Assembly: GCF_031877795.1 (NCBI RefSeq)
Contig: NC_133933.1
Location: 27,352,529-27,416,528, forward strand
DNA: 64,000 bases
Source of the DNA: Strix aluco
Taxonomy: Eukaryota > Chordata > Aves > Strigiformes > Strigidae
Direction of reading: 5' to 3'
Below, piece by piece: positions 12,541 through 25,599 of the stretch. The notes beneath the pieces are model-generated. The model searched no databases, was not told where the DNA came from, and saw only the letters and a program-made list of their open reading frames with translations. How positions within the stretch are numbered: the first letter of the stretch is position 1; the number at the start of each line of letters is the position of its first letter. A program made the translations under genes and the position numbers.

Positions 12541-14479
12541 CCTGCTCCAGGAAATGGGGTCAGGAAGAGGGTTGAAACAGGGATACGACAGGGGCCAGGC
12601 ACAGAGTAGAATGCAGTTAGGCTGCATGGAGATGAGTCTTGTTGATAATTAACCTATGCAATATACTTGTACAAAATATTAGTTTGGCATCATGTATCTT
12701 TATGTACATATGTCTGTTCTGGTACCTGTAAGTCACCCATCATTAGGGAAGGAATAGGAAGATGTCATTTTTTAAATTCTTGTAATGCAGTTTTTGGACG
12801 TGAAAACTGCAACCCACACCTGCCATGTTTTGAACCTGTTAGTGCAGTTCATTTGGAGGTATCCCTGAACCCTCTGGAATGGGTTAGTGACTTCCTGCTT
12901 TCTTAATGGTATCTTGACCTGCTTCAGACTTGCCTTTTATTTACGGGTTCATTTCAAAGTGCTCTTTTTGATGTACAAAGATCTTTTTGGATTGGATCCT
13001 GTATATCTCTGAAATTACCTGTCTTTTGTGTTTTGCTTCAAGAGTTCAAATTACCCAGAAATTTTTGAGTTAAGGGGCCTTAAGACCTACACCATAGGAC
13101 AAGGCATGGATGGTAGGTTACATTTGGCTGTGTAATACCTTTCTTCAGTATCTCTTGCCCTTCTGGTTGTTTAGGGTTTTTTTCTGCAAAGCGAAAAACA
13201 TGTACAGAAGAGCTATGTTTTCTTTTTGTCTGATTGACCTGATGACTGCCTTCATGTTAGATTGATTTAGACAGCTGCTTTGGTTAAGCTTTTGCATTTT
13301 ATTGTAAACACATTCAAAAACATTCCATGTGACTCATGAAGTACATAGGAGTAAATGGAGTAATCAAGTAAATAGGAGTAGTCATGTACTAGGTAGCAGT
13401 ACACTGGCTCATAGTGTTCGTAAGAGTTTTGAAATGTCTTTACAGTGTCACCTTAAATCTTCAACTGGACATTTAAATATAACCTTTTTTCCATGGACAA
13501 TTTGAGTAGAGCATTGACAGCAGTATGTGTAAGAATATGCTAGGAAGCCAAGCAACATTATACGTGATAGTTGTTTGTAGATTTCTTCAGTTGCCTGAGT
13601 TGCTGAATTGAGCCAATTTACTGTTGGCTAAAAGCTGAAAGGCTCATCCACCTCCTCCATCCTGGGACTGGAGGTCTCTGAAAATAACCAACGGCCAGAA
13701 CAATCCACATGGTGTGCATAAGGCAATGTTTCTCCAGGAGCTGATTTATAATTTAACTATTCTAGCCCTTGGCTTTGGAGGAGGAAAAGTTCTTCACAGC
13801 AGTGGAGTTTCATTATAGAAATAGCACAAAATCTTTGCTGATTAGTAACATTCTTTGGGTGTGTTTACTTACTGGTGGCACACCTTTCTTCTCTTGAGGC
13901 ATGACACTGCCTTTCGCTTCTTTCTGCAGCCATGCTGGTTTCCAGGAACTGTTCCAGAGTGTGCCAGCCATTGCTTTCACTGGCTGTTTAAGGCAGTTTT
14001 GTGTATTGGTCTGCAGAACCTGTGATGGCAGGGAGGGAAGAAAAAAAAAAAAAAGGCAAGCATTATCAGAAAATGTTAACTGCCAACCCTAAAGTTGAAA
14101 AGGATTTGCTCAAGTGTCATATTTTTTTAAGGGGGGAAAAAAACCAAAACCTTCAGCTAAATCATATGTCCTAATGCTGTTATTATTTTATAAACTATTT
14201 TAATCTCAACACAGCACATTCCCTAGGTTTTCCCTTGGGCAGTTTCTCATTGACTTCTCTTCTTAACAATCTGAGTTACTCCAAACAAGAACTGTGACAT
14301 CTTTGCAAGTGCAAATCTTCTGCCTGTCGTTCTTCAGTTTTGGGATATACTTGCTTGAATAAAAACAAAAATTAGAAAAAAAATATTAAAACGGATTAGG
14401 GATTTCAGAATTTGTCAATATTCATATTGACAAGAGCTCTACATATCCACATGCCTTGTTAATATATTTCAATTTTTTC

Positions 14480-14501
14480 TTTTTTTTTTTTTTAAAAAAA
14501 A
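14480..14501. repeat. T14-A8 homopolymer switch
   Basis: Fourteen T bases (14480-14493) are followed directly by eight A bases (14494-14501). It is simple low-complexity sequence that could form a small hairpin. No function is assigned. Confidence 0.85.
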
Positions 14502-17500
14502 TCTTTGATCCTTTTGTTTGGGTGTTCTCTTCAATTGCATTTTCTCCAAGCTGCAAATGTTATCATATTTGCACAGTTAAAGATCAGGAGAAAATAGAAC
14601 AAGTAAAACTGAAGAGAAAAAATCCTTTCCTGTCTCTGCAGCTGGCAAGGACCCCTAAACAGCAGGACCAAGCTGTTCTGCTCTGTGTGGGAGGAATAAC
14701 TTGATAGCTAGTTCAGATTCAGCAAGACAGTTTAAGCAATGCCCCCAAACTGCTTTGATGTAATAGCTCTTCATTACCTGAAAAAAAAGCTAGCAATCTT
14801 ATGCATTGACTTCTGGTACGTGTTAACCAGGCAGGCCATTCACTGAAGGAGCAGGGCAGAGATGACGAAGACTGGCAGAGACACTTGTGCTACCGTTGCT
14901 CTTGCTGCTTCCCATGTGTCTGGAAACAGTCCAGATACATGCAAGAAACATCTGACCTCAAGATATCAATGAGCACTTCAAAGCGCCAATCTGTTCATTC
15001 ATTTTGACTCTCATCATAGTCAAGGCATTGAGAAGATGACAAACCTGATCAAGACCATGCTGTTTATGTTCTCTGAGGTAAGGCAAATGAGAAAGCTGTA
15101 TAATCGTGCTGACAACAGTGATAAAACTTGCTCCTCCCCTGCTAATAATATTGTGACTGAATAATGGAATTCATACCCAATTCGTGCTCCCTTTAGACTC
15201 TTGGAACTGGATTGAAAATGTTATTTAACACTTAAATGCGGCCAATTTCTACTTTTTCAAACAGATAATTCAAGTAAGATGGGGTCAGTTAACACTGGGG
15301 AAAAAAAGACTATTTGCTCTACATTTGAGTTGTTTTGCTGCCCAAATTAGAAAATCCCAGGTAAACTCCACATAATTTTATGAGACTCTTAATGGCAGGC
15401 CTAATAATTTAGGCAAGAAAATACAGGCATGGAAAAACCTGAACATCTTGGTAATGTCCAAGGATATGCACAAAACCAAACTGTTCTTGTCTTGGCTCTA
15501 AAAAAGCAGTTTCTCAGCAGCTCCACAGAGCTTCTGAAGAGCTTGAAAAGTGAAAACTCAAGTGTTTAGGGGACCTCGGGTCATAACGTCAACTGCATAG
15601 CTCATAGCGGCTGCTCTTGGCATGATTTAGCAGCGTATGGATAGCACTTCTGAGTTTTTCCTGGCACACTGGATGAGAGAAGACAACTTCTTGCTCAAGC
15701 ATTAAGTTTGCTGCTGCTAGGAAAAGAATTAAATGGGTAAGATGAGTATTGCTCAAGGCCAGAACCATTGATAGAGTAAATCAGCTCCCTGTATTTCAAT
15801 GACTAATACCATTGATTATCACCAGCTGAGAAGTGGGCCCCAAAGAGTATAAAACAATAGTGGATTAGAATGAGCAATCTATTTTCATATATCCAGAATG
15901 ATTATGTCTCTCTAGAGATGGATCCAGGCAGAGTTACAGTCAATTATCACTAGTTCCTTTTCATTGGAAAAAGAAAAAAAATAAATGGTTACATCCATAC
16001 GTCTTTGTGCTTGTTTGTATCAATATTGTCTTTAGCTTAAAACTAACAGATACTCTGGAAGTCAAAATGCTCTCCACTTTGATTAACAATGCACATTTCT
16101 ATGCTTATATCACTAAATTCTTATTTTCATTCATTTGCCATCACATGCTTGATCTTTGTTTTCCATAAAAATTCAGCCTTATTTACACTATTTTATGCTT
16201 CTCATACTAATTTTTTTAAGTTACACCTGCAGATTTTTATCTGCTTTCCCTCAGCACAAAAGCCTGGGGATCAGCACTTTTCCGTTCTCCCATGAAAAGT
16301 GATGAGGTCTTGCAATGGCTTGAGTCATATGATCTGTCTTATCGCTGCCTTAACCAGACACCAGGAGCAACAGCATAAAGCAAGTGCTGTTTTGGCAGCA
16401 CTTTACTGAAGTCCCCATGCAGATGCTTCGCGCGTTTCACAGTAGAATTAGTAACAGCAATCATTGTCGAAGACTGAAAATGTCCCTGCTCAGGACTGCT
16501 CCTGGCAGCAAGCGATGACAAATCTGTTCCCTTCAATCGGCACCGTAAGATGTCCACGCGCTGCAAAGCTCTGTGGTTCTGAGGCACTAAATCACATCAC
16601 GGAAACAAGCAAAACTTGGCCGTGGTACCCGAGGCTTTCCCTGCCTGACATACTACACTGTCAGGCTTTACAAGGCGCAGTAGATCTCCATGTTTGGACT
16701 CTGCTGCACACCCTGTACTTTCCCTCTTGCTCACTCTCTCTTTCTTTAATTTGTCAGATGAAGTTCTCTTTATTCAGAGTACATGTATTCCTGATCTGTA
16801 CATAGAGACTTTAGTAAGAGTTCACTTAAAACGTGTGACTTGAATAGATAAGCAGTCTTTTTGAAGTGTTCTTTGATGAATTTTAAACAGTAGCACTGAC
16901 TTGTACTTGTAAATCTGCAATGCTTTCTTTTACCTGAACCAAAAATTGACTCAATAACTGTTCATAACTCCTAGTAATGTCCTTAAAAGTACAGCTTTTA
17001 GGATACAGTTAGATATCTTGCACACAACAATTCTACTTAACATCTCTTAGCCTCATCTAGGGGAGGGGATTTTGTTTATTTTTTGGTAACTATAGGTATT
17101 TTTCAAAGTTTCTTTTAGGGGATATAGCTAAACTGAACAGCTGATTTTTAGTGCAACACTGTCTCATCAAACCTAACTGCAAATCAAAAGTGTCTGTTAG
17201 TTGCCCTTTCTGCGTTCAACTCAGAACAGTATTAATTTTTTTAAATGGCTTATACAAAGGTTTGCATTGTCAAAAGAACACTGTTCAGAAAATAAAACCC
17301 AGGATTTTCAAGTGTGTCAGCGATAGCTTTAGCACATGTTCTAAATAATTATGTATTTTAGATGATGTACTAGTTTTATGACTGGCCGTTAAAAGACGAC
17401 GTGTGTCTTACTATTGCTTATATCAGTTTTGTTTCTTTGATTTATGGAAACTAGTGTGAAATGGAAATAGGAACTCCACAATATTAGGAGTATTAAATAT

Positions 17501-18835
17501 TTCAGTATTTTATTCATTGAATCATGGTCTTATTGCATGCAGGTTGTCAATAACTGCAAGTGGCCAAAATTAAAAATCTGTAGAAGACAGCTAGCATTGA
17601 GGGTATAATTTGCACTCTGTTTTGGCCTAACCCAATGAAGTCAGTACAAGTGAATATATATATGTATGTATGAGTTATCTCCTGGTTCAGAGAGCTTGAT
17701 TTCCTTTATCTTTTTTCTTTTTTTTCTGCCACATTGGAGCTAACCAAGTGCAAAATGGCAAAATGCAAGTTTAATTCATTTTGAAGACAATGCGTATAAG
17801 AAATCAAAAGTAACTTCAGTACTGGTATTAGGATTTGGCCATTTGACAGTAAAATAGTTCAATTTTACTAGAGAAATTAAGATGCTTTGTTTGAATAACT
17901 GTATCAGCTTTTCTTTGCAGTCAAGAATCCTCCCCCTCCCACCCAAATAGTAATAATTTTTAAAAAGTCAAATTTGAAATTATTTCTTTGGTACCAGTTA
18001 CACAAACTAGGAGGAGGAAGAGTTGAGTTACTCACCACTGTCTTAGAAAATCTTAATCTGATAAAGACTCACGTGGAAAAAGTAATTACATGCTTGTTGA
18101 CATTGAGCTGAATGGATATCTTCTGCTTTTCAGCCCAGATTACAGCCCAAATTCTGTTGCCTCATGTGGCCAGTAGTTTTTTTAACTTTTATCCATGGAA
18201 AACCTTCAGCTTTTCCCTCTATGTCCATTCATGAGAGACTGATAACCGTAATAAGGATGTTTTGTCTTGCTCCCTTGGACAAGATTAGAAGGAAGGTCTA
18301 ATTTCCAGATAAGTTTCACCTTTTATTACTTCTCTTTTGTGGTTGCAGTGTTCTTCTTTCTTTAGGGCTATTAGAAATAATTTTTCAATGAAATGCTAAC
18401 ATTAAACAAACCCAAAATGTACTAGAGCTAAGAAAATTAATTTAAAAGAAATCATTTACTAAATGTCTGTAAATTTACACCTCTTATAGTCTTGGCTGAA
18501 TATGTCATTCTCAGCTTTGTTGAAAGGGGAAAATAATGAGGAATAACACATACTGCATGATGGTAATTCTCTTCTTTAATCAACTTGCAAGCATCCCTTG
18601 CTGAGCACTACAAGCCCCTTACTGCAGCTAGAGGTCCTTATAAAGACTTGCCAGGGAGGTCAGGTTTAGACATCAAGTGGTCTCCACTTTTCAGCCATAT
18701 CCCCTTCTTTGGCTGCATCGAAGGCTGTCATGTTGCTATTTCATTGCATGTCTGCTGATAATGTAAGTCTTCTTACAGCCCCGGAATCTGTATTTATTTG
18801 AGAAAATAATCTCAACTTTAATATTTGTAATGTAA

Positions 18836-18879
18836 GCCTTTTCCCTTTTTTCTTCCTTTCTTTTCTTTTTTTTTTTTTT
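18836..18879. repeat. Pyrimidine tract ending in T14
   Basis: A CT-rich run made of TTCC and TTTC blocks ends in T14 at 18866-18879. It could serve as a splice polypyrimidine tract in a + strand transcript, but no AG with an exon behind it is convincing here. It is most simply low-complexity DNA. Confidence 0.8.
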
Positions 18880-19660
18880 AATTTTACAAACCGTTGAAGA
18901 CCTGAGCCATAAAATCTCTCTGCAGCAGAAAAAAATCAAGAGCTTTTTAAATCAAAGGTTTGGGGCAACTCACTGGACTTCTTTGCTCTCTGTAACTGGT
19001 AATACCATAACAATTTCACATATGAAGCTGCATGCATCTCCTTACTTGGTTTCTGAATTACCTTTCAGTAAGGAGGAGTGCTTTCTCCATTACCAGCTCC
19101 TTCATGTTCAATTTTTTTTTATTGTAGAATAGAGACAGAGATGCAATCCACAGTATCGTATTGGTTTTCCGTTATTTGACTGAAGTTTGAGTCTGGATTG
19201 TGGTATCAAAGCGGAGAGTGAGCTAAGAAGAAGTAAATGAAAGGGAAGTCTAACTTCTGCTAATGGAAAGGTTGTCTTCTGCAATATGTAGATTTATGAT
19301 GCTTATTGAAGACGTCTCTACCTCTAGGTGTTCAAGATGGTTAGTTGTAGCCTAAGCCACTTCTAACTTCTTGTGTTCACAACAATGCTGAATTGTTTTG
19401 GCTGTAGACCTTGATGAGGACGTTCAAAACTATGACGTGTCTCGCTGGGATTTTCTTATGGGAAGGCTCAGAACCTATGTTTCTGAAGAAACATGGTCAC
19501 CATTAGCACTGTGGGCTAGAGACAATAAAAGCATTCAGGCACAGCAAGGCCTAACCTTTAGGTTGATCTCACTATTGAACCCAAAGAAGGGGACCTGAGA
19601 TTTCTGTACAATGTGAAGATGAATTTCCCCTTTGGAGATGACGAATAAACCATGGAAAAT

Positions 19661-19856
19661 TTAGATTGGATATTAGGAAAAATTTCTTTGCTGAAAGGGT
19701 TATCAAGCATTGGAACAGGCTTCTCAGGGAAGCGCTTGAGTCACCATCACTGGAGGTATTTAAAACACATGTAGATGTGGCTCTTAGGGACATGGTTTAG
19801 TGGTGGACTTGATGATCTTAGAGGTCTTTTCCAACCTAAAGGGTTCTATGATTCTA
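19661..19856 (+). repeat. CR1 LINE, 5'-truncated 3' end
   Basis: This is the best-preserved CR1 tail in the window. In order it shows TTAGATTGGATATTAGGAAA (19661-19680), AATTTCTTTGCTGAAAGG, CAAGCATTGGAACAGGCTTC, GAGTCACCATCACTGGAGG, GATGTGGCTCTTAGGGACAT, TTTAGTGGTGGACTTGATGA, and TTTTCCAACCTAAAGGG followed by the terminal TTCTATGATTCTA octamers. Compared with the copy at 760-973 it lacks about 20 nt (the GGCAGTGTTAGGTTAATGG block), apparently lost between two similar GGACTT/GGGCTT stretches. No coding capacity and no target-site duplication are seen, as expected for CR1. Open frames on either strand over this interval are repeat shadows. Confidence 0.95.
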
Positions 19857-21510
19857 AATGTAAACTATCTTAAATGAGATCCTGGAGGAAATGTTAAGCA
19901 CAGGAGTGTCAGACTGTACTTGCTTTCTGGAGCACAGATGACAAACAGGGCTAACAGGGCACCACCTGGAACCTTCTCTGAAGGGTGAGAGCTTGCACCT
20001 GTAATTACAAAGGGCTGAGCAGACTTCATGCTTTTCTCTTTAAAGTCAAAAAAGGTTGAGGCTTGTTCAGAGCTTTTTACATAACAACCAAATGGCTTGA
20101 GTACATGTTCCAGTGATTTTTTTTTTTCTCTTTCATGGTGACACTTTTGCAATAGAAGTTGTGTTCCTTCTCCAGTGTTATAAAGCATCAGAGTCTGTCT
20201 GTTGATGAAACTGTGTAGTGTTTTCAGGGCACTGCATGTTACTGCTTGGTTTCCAGGTGCCAGGGCAGCAGCAGCAGAGCAGGGCTGAGTAGCTCTAGAG
20301 ATTCCTGATGTAATGTGCATTTCTCCCATGTAGGTAAAGGCTCTGAGAGTCAGGAGAGATTTGAATTATGGGCTCAAATTAAGACAACCCGTTCAGTTTT
20401 GGGTACCTGTGACTTTTCAAACTGATGCCTAGTCCTTGTCTGCCCCAGACAGCACAAACTGTCTCAGCAATTAAAAATTATTTGCCACCACCTCTGAAGT
20501 CCAACCAACCTTGGGACAACGTCTCCCATGGATTGTCCTGAGCCTTTCTTTATGTTGTGACTGTTGCTACCTGATGAGGCATTATTGCCGTCTGTTTCTG
20601 AGTGTCATTTGACCCATACACAGGTGACCGTGCATTCCCAATGGAAGACCCATGTCTTGGGAAATCATTGATCTGAGTTTGCCCTACAAATTACTCCACA
20701 AGATTACTTTGGCCGGTCAGGCTTTTTGTGTAGCTTATTCTTCTAGGCTCTTACCATGTTAAGTCCTAGGATAAATCAGAAATATTTAGGAAGTGTCAGC
20801 ACTAGCGTTTACAAATACACTCACTAGTTCTAGTTAATTGGTGACCAGTTAACTCAAAGCAAAACAGTCTATTATAGAAACACACTAAGTCAACACTTAC
20901 TATGAGTTTCCAAAAGTGGTTTTTTGTTGCTCTTTCTTCCTGAACTCTGATTTCAGCAGGCATCTGAGTTAGGATTTTCAGATATGTTCAGCTGTAACCC
21001 ACCTTTGAAATTTCCAGTCTCTTTCTCCCAATCAAATATTCCAGAAAAGGAAATTTTTCCTGAAAGCTGGTGTGTCAGTCCTGCTGAATCAATACACTTT
21101 ATCATGGAAAACATCTTTAAAAATTTAAGAAAACTGCCCTTTCTAGGGAAGTTAAAACAATAGCTTGCTTTTTTATTTGTCATTAATAATTTCCCACTTG
21201 AAATTATCATAAATTTTTTGAGCTTGTTATGGTGTTAAAATCAACCTCTTCTGTGATGTTCTCATGACTTTTACTAAAAAATATATGGCAGATGAGCAGT
21301 ATATATTTGTATTTGGTGTGGTTGGGTATTAAAAGAGAAATTCAATTAGGATATTGTGCATTTAAGATACAAAACTTAAAATGAAACTAGCTCAGAGTCT
21401 CCAGTTTTGATGATCACCATGGGTTCTTCTCTTATGCCTGCTCCATTTCAGTAATAAAAGATGGACTTCTTTGCACGGACTTCTTGGCAGTGGGTTTCAG
21501 CAGTGGAAGA
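19857..21510. other. Non-coding DNA, nothing recognised
   Basis: A 154-codon minus-strand open frame (19865-20329) is the longest open frame before 61 kb. Its translation has no domain, no clear codon bias and no flanking splice sites I trust, and its 3' part directly abuts the CR1 tail. I do not call it a gene. The rest is AT-rich unique sequence. Confidence 0.6.
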
Positions 21511-21600
21511 CAGTATTTTATCCCATTTTGTAAATGAAAGCAAGGTGCAGAAAATCAAATTATTTTTCCCCAAGGTCATCTATTAAGGAAGGAGGAATGA
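21511..21600 (-). repeat. MIR/CORE-SINE relict
   Basis: Read on the + strand, this follows the reverse complement of the MIR 3' half: CAGTATTTTATCCCATTTTG (21521-21540), TAAATGAAAGCAAGGTGCAG, TTTTTCCCCAAGGTCATC (21563-21580), TATTAAGGAAG. The matching MIR signposts are TTATCCCCATTTTACAGATG, GAGGCACAGAG, TTGCCCAAGGTCACA and AGTAAG in the same order and spacing. MIR is an ancient tRNA-derived amniote SINE, and only decayed copies survive in birds. The assignment is by eye. Confidence 0.6.
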
Positions 21601-24600
21601 TAAACATTATGACTCCCAAGAAGTAGCACAATGATACATTTCTTAAAAGTCACAATGTTGACTTTTCTTGGGTAAAATTTAGCTGTGAAGACATTCTTAA
21701 TAACAATAGGTTGTGTCCAACATTTTTCCCTTTTTAATAGTAGAAGGTAACCATTGCTTAATCCTCTCTCTCTCTTTGTTCTTTATAAAGAAAATGTTTC
21801 AACCAGAGGTGTAGATTAGGTACAGGGGAAAAATGCCTGTAGTTTTAGATCATGGGTGAGGGTATGGGATGTACTGTGTGTTTTACTTGCTGTATATCAT
21901 TGAAAATACAGAGGACTTCACAGCAGAAGTGTATGTTTTAGGTTTGCACACATTTGTGAGAATGTTAATACCGCGTTGTGGGAATAGTGCTGAGTTCCCT
22001 GTTATCATGCAAGCAATTGCTAACTGTAGACCTCTGACTTTGTAATTTGTTCTTTATGGACTAGCCTGCAGCCAATAAGCAAAATCAATAGTCTTTGCTG
22101 AAAAGTAAGCAAGTGCCAGTGTGTTATGTGACAGGTGAAGATACATGTGCTTACCAGGGGTCAGGGGGCCACATCAAATTTCTCTCTGACTTCTTTTCAA
22201 AAAGCTAAATCCATTTAGGGAGCATTCGTCATTGGAAAATGTTGCAGTGGGGAATTAGACAGGCTCCTGCTCTTCTTTTCTCATTTAACGATGTTTGTTT
22301 TCAACAGTCTGTTCAATAATGTCACGGAGAAGAAATTATGTGAGAAGAATAAAGTGCTTATAGTCTATTTATTTATTCATTCATTTCTGTAGAATAACAC
22401 TAGCTGTTGCATTCTCATGTTTATTAATGCTATTGTGGCAGTCCAAATATTTGTTTGTTCTCCTTTTCCTTTGGAAAAAAGGTGGGAAAGAGCAATGTGG
22501 AACAGATTACTTACTGTTTAAGCCTAAGGTGAAGGTTACACAACTCCTAGCAATCTTATATATTCTATAAGCTATTGTTTTCTGTACTTGAGTACAGCAT
22601 CTAAATAGATACCATACTTTGAGTACTGCACAGAGTTTGGGAAGTCTCTTGTTTTCCAAGTAGAATGACCAGGATTGAGGCCACTCAGAAGCCTTCTAGA
22701 AAATATAACACCAACAGCTGAGATGGATGTTGTGGCCTGAGATAAAACGGGCTGTTCATGGTGGATGCTTACTGGTTCAATTCCCTTTTTTTTCATCAAA
22801 TGCTGAAAGTATTTCAGTGTACTGAGTTCTAGGAGAATTGCTGTTCAAACCAGCCCTCATGTCTCAACATATCGGAGTATAATGGAAGGCAGAAAGGGAA
22901 AAGGAAGAATCCAGCAGGGGAGCTTTTTATGAAATCCTGAAGTGGCTTAGGATCATAAGCTGCCAAAGAAAAGGACTTTGGTATTTAGAAGTTAAAGTTA
23001 TATTGGCTTTTAATGTTTAAGCGCCTAACTTATGTTCTTTTGAAAACTTTAGAGTCAGTCTAATAGCAAAAATGATAGAAGGCTTAATGCCGTTGTTTGC
23101 TTCTTATTGAATGTAGTTGCTCTGTTTAATAGCCTGGACTGCTGCCATCGTACTATCATATACACATGTGCACTCCCAGTCAGGAAAAACAAACAGTTAC
23201 CACACAGGTTCAATCAGATTAAAGGTTCCCTGTGTGAGAGCTGAATACCAAAAACCAGATTGGTGTGTTAGATTTCTCTCGTGTCCTGTTTGATTTTAAC
23301 ATGCATAACAAATGTCTCTTAATTTTTCTGCCCAGCTACCCAGTTTTCTCTATAGCTGATTTTTTGCTGCTGACTGCACAAATGATTACTATAGTATTTT
23401 CTCTCAGTTGAGCACTGCATTTGAAGATGTTGAATGATACTTGGTGCTTCCAGAAAGCTGTAGTTGACACCTTTCAAACTGGGTACTGCCGTGCTTCATG
23501 CCACCTCTTACACTCAGTTTCAGGATTCACAGGCTGCTTTCAACACCATGTTATATCTAGTGAGTGTCCAGGTTCAGGGTGTTCAGTAAGACAAGAAATT
23601 TCTAAGGTGACTCACAGGGCCTCTCAGCCACCAACAGTAAGAAATGAAGAAACTTATTTTCATCATTTTCTAACAGGACTGGTGTCTTTCTTAGCCTTAG
23701 CTACAAAATATTTAAATAACACATTCTGACTAGAAAGCTTGTGGGCTCTGCAAACTTCTATACCATTGAATTCAATTACTGTGGGATCATGTCTTCCCAC
23801 ACTATTTCAGTGTGCTGAGAAATAGTTTTCTCCTTGACATGAATTCCCAGGCAAGTGCTTGAAGTTCTGGTAGACAACTGGGGAAAAGCAAGGGACAGGG
23901 TTTGGGTCTTGCAGCTCATCATCTCTCAAGGAATGGGTCTGTGACCAGACTACAAACAAATCAAGAACTTGCCTTTCCATCTAAGGGGCTGTAAAAATAA
24001 ACTTATAATGGAATTTTATAGTTTGAGAAATGAAAAGATAAACAAAAATCTCCTCCAACCTTCCTTTCCTCCTCTTTCCTTCATGGGGTAACACAGTTGC
24101 TGTTCTGTAGTGACAAGATGAGATAAAACTAAAGTGACTTGAGAGATCCCCTGAGCTCCAGGCTGCAGAGGGTTGAGGTTAAGCTTGAGGTTTGCCTGCT
24201 CAGCTCCTTTTTTTTTTTTTTTTTTTATTGGGTCTTAAACCTTTCCCACACTAAATAAACACCATTTTATAGGCTTTTTCTTCACAAATGGCAAGTTTTG
24301 TAACTTTATATGAAAAACTCTTGTTGCTGATTCAGACTAAATGCTCCTTCATTGCTACCAGCCCCTCTCTCCCCAAGGGCCACGGTCCTCTGGCGGCCAG
24401 TGCAGCATGCTGGTGCTTGCCTAGCCCCGCTGGTCCTGCTTCTTTGCTGGGCCTACATCAGGCTCCAGTTCTAATCTGTTTTGAACTTCATATCCTGGAT
24501 CTGGCTTTGGTCACTTGAATATATTTATTGATCTTATTGTGTGATGTGCATCATCCAAGTGCTAAGCAATTTCTGTGCCTACACAGCCAAATGATAGAGT

Positions 24601-25599
24601 GAGTGTGGTGCGATCAGGTGTATTACACGCTAACTTTAATTTACCTAGTATAGGAAACAGCAAAAATGCAGTGGCCACAGATACTTTATGGGCCAGCAAC
24701 TGCAGCACTGTGGCAAGTCCCCAGAGGGCTTATATAGTTCATGCTCAGGTCTGTGCTGCCACTTCTTCACACTATTGTTACTGCTTTGCTACCATGCCAT
24801 CATTTGGCTGGGTAGACATAGCATTCAGAATTAAGCAGAAAAAAGTCTAGTTTAACCAGAAGCCTCCTTCTTTTAACTCTCCCAGAACCCTATCATTTAT
24901 TATCTTGCCTTTTTCTTGCTTTTATACTTGCAAGTATCTCATCAAAAGAAATTACCAGCAAAATTACTCTGGTGCTTGTCTCTTCCTATTTCATCACCAA
25001 CACACAATGCATACCACTTACAATAACAACTCCTATCACTTCTGCGATGGCAGCGCTATGCATTTGGTGTGACACATGCAAAAGGAGAGCAGCAGAAGAG
25101 GCAAGAAGCTCATGTTCTAATGGATAACAAAGGTTTGAACATGCATCCTTCCTGGCAGTGGTCTCCAAAACTGTGATCTGTTGAGATTTTACTTTTGAGG
25201 GCTATCCAGATCATGTCACTTAAATAAATTTTTTTTCTACCAAGCTCGTCAGCTGCAAGATGTTCTTTTTTCAGTATCTTCATTCTGGACACGTTCAAAT
25301 CAAACAAAGTCTTCCTTAGAGGAATACTTTATTACAATTTTATTATCCCTCTTTCTCCGTGTGTGACTATGCGAAGTGTCATATTTTATCAAGGAGGGTG
25401 GGTTGTATATGTTTGCAAGATCAACTACAGACAATGTATCTTACTTTCAACTTAAGCCTTACTCTGGAAGGGAATCAAGTGAACCCATCTAGAAATCAAC
25501 AGTATCTGTGTGAGCACAAATCATCTTCCATACACTTACCTATTGCTGTCCTTATTTTACATTTGCTTGTTTGCTTTCCTTTAAGACACCTTAAAGTCT
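21601..25599. other. Non-coding AT-rich stretch
   Basis: No exon or RNA gene is supported. Open frames are at most 102 codons (23421-23729) and domain-free. A T19 run lies at 24208-24226. Nothing else stands out on either strand. Confidence 0.6.
24208..24226. repeat. Poly-T run (T19)
   Basis: An uninterrupted run of nineteen T bases. I looked upstream on the minus strand for a retroposed copy whose poly-A tail this might be and did not recognise one. Confidence 0.95.

Larger units (their letters stand above)
12541..19660. other. Long non-coding AT-rich stretch
   Basis: No coding exon or RNA gene is supported. The longest open frame is 113 codons (16464-16805) and has no domain features. The segment holds homopolymers at 14041-14054 (A14), 14480-14501 (T14 then A8) and 18866-18879 (T14 after a pyrimidine tract), and a degenerate GTA-ATAGGAGTA repeat at 13340-13390. 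It also holds a motif at 17621-17650 that may be a relict of an old amniote repeat. A 66-codon frame at 19398-19595 just before the CR1 has a fairly non-repetitive composition but resembles nothing I know. Confidence 0.6.

Noticed and set aside
18957-19020. Possible sense MIR relict (GGGGCAACTCACTGGACTTC...)
   Set aside because: Only one half of the MIR core matches and the CAGTTTCC block is missing; too weak to annotate.
19865-20329. 154-codon minus-strand frame beside a CR1 tail
   Set aside because: No domain, no splice context, composition like translated non-coding DNA.
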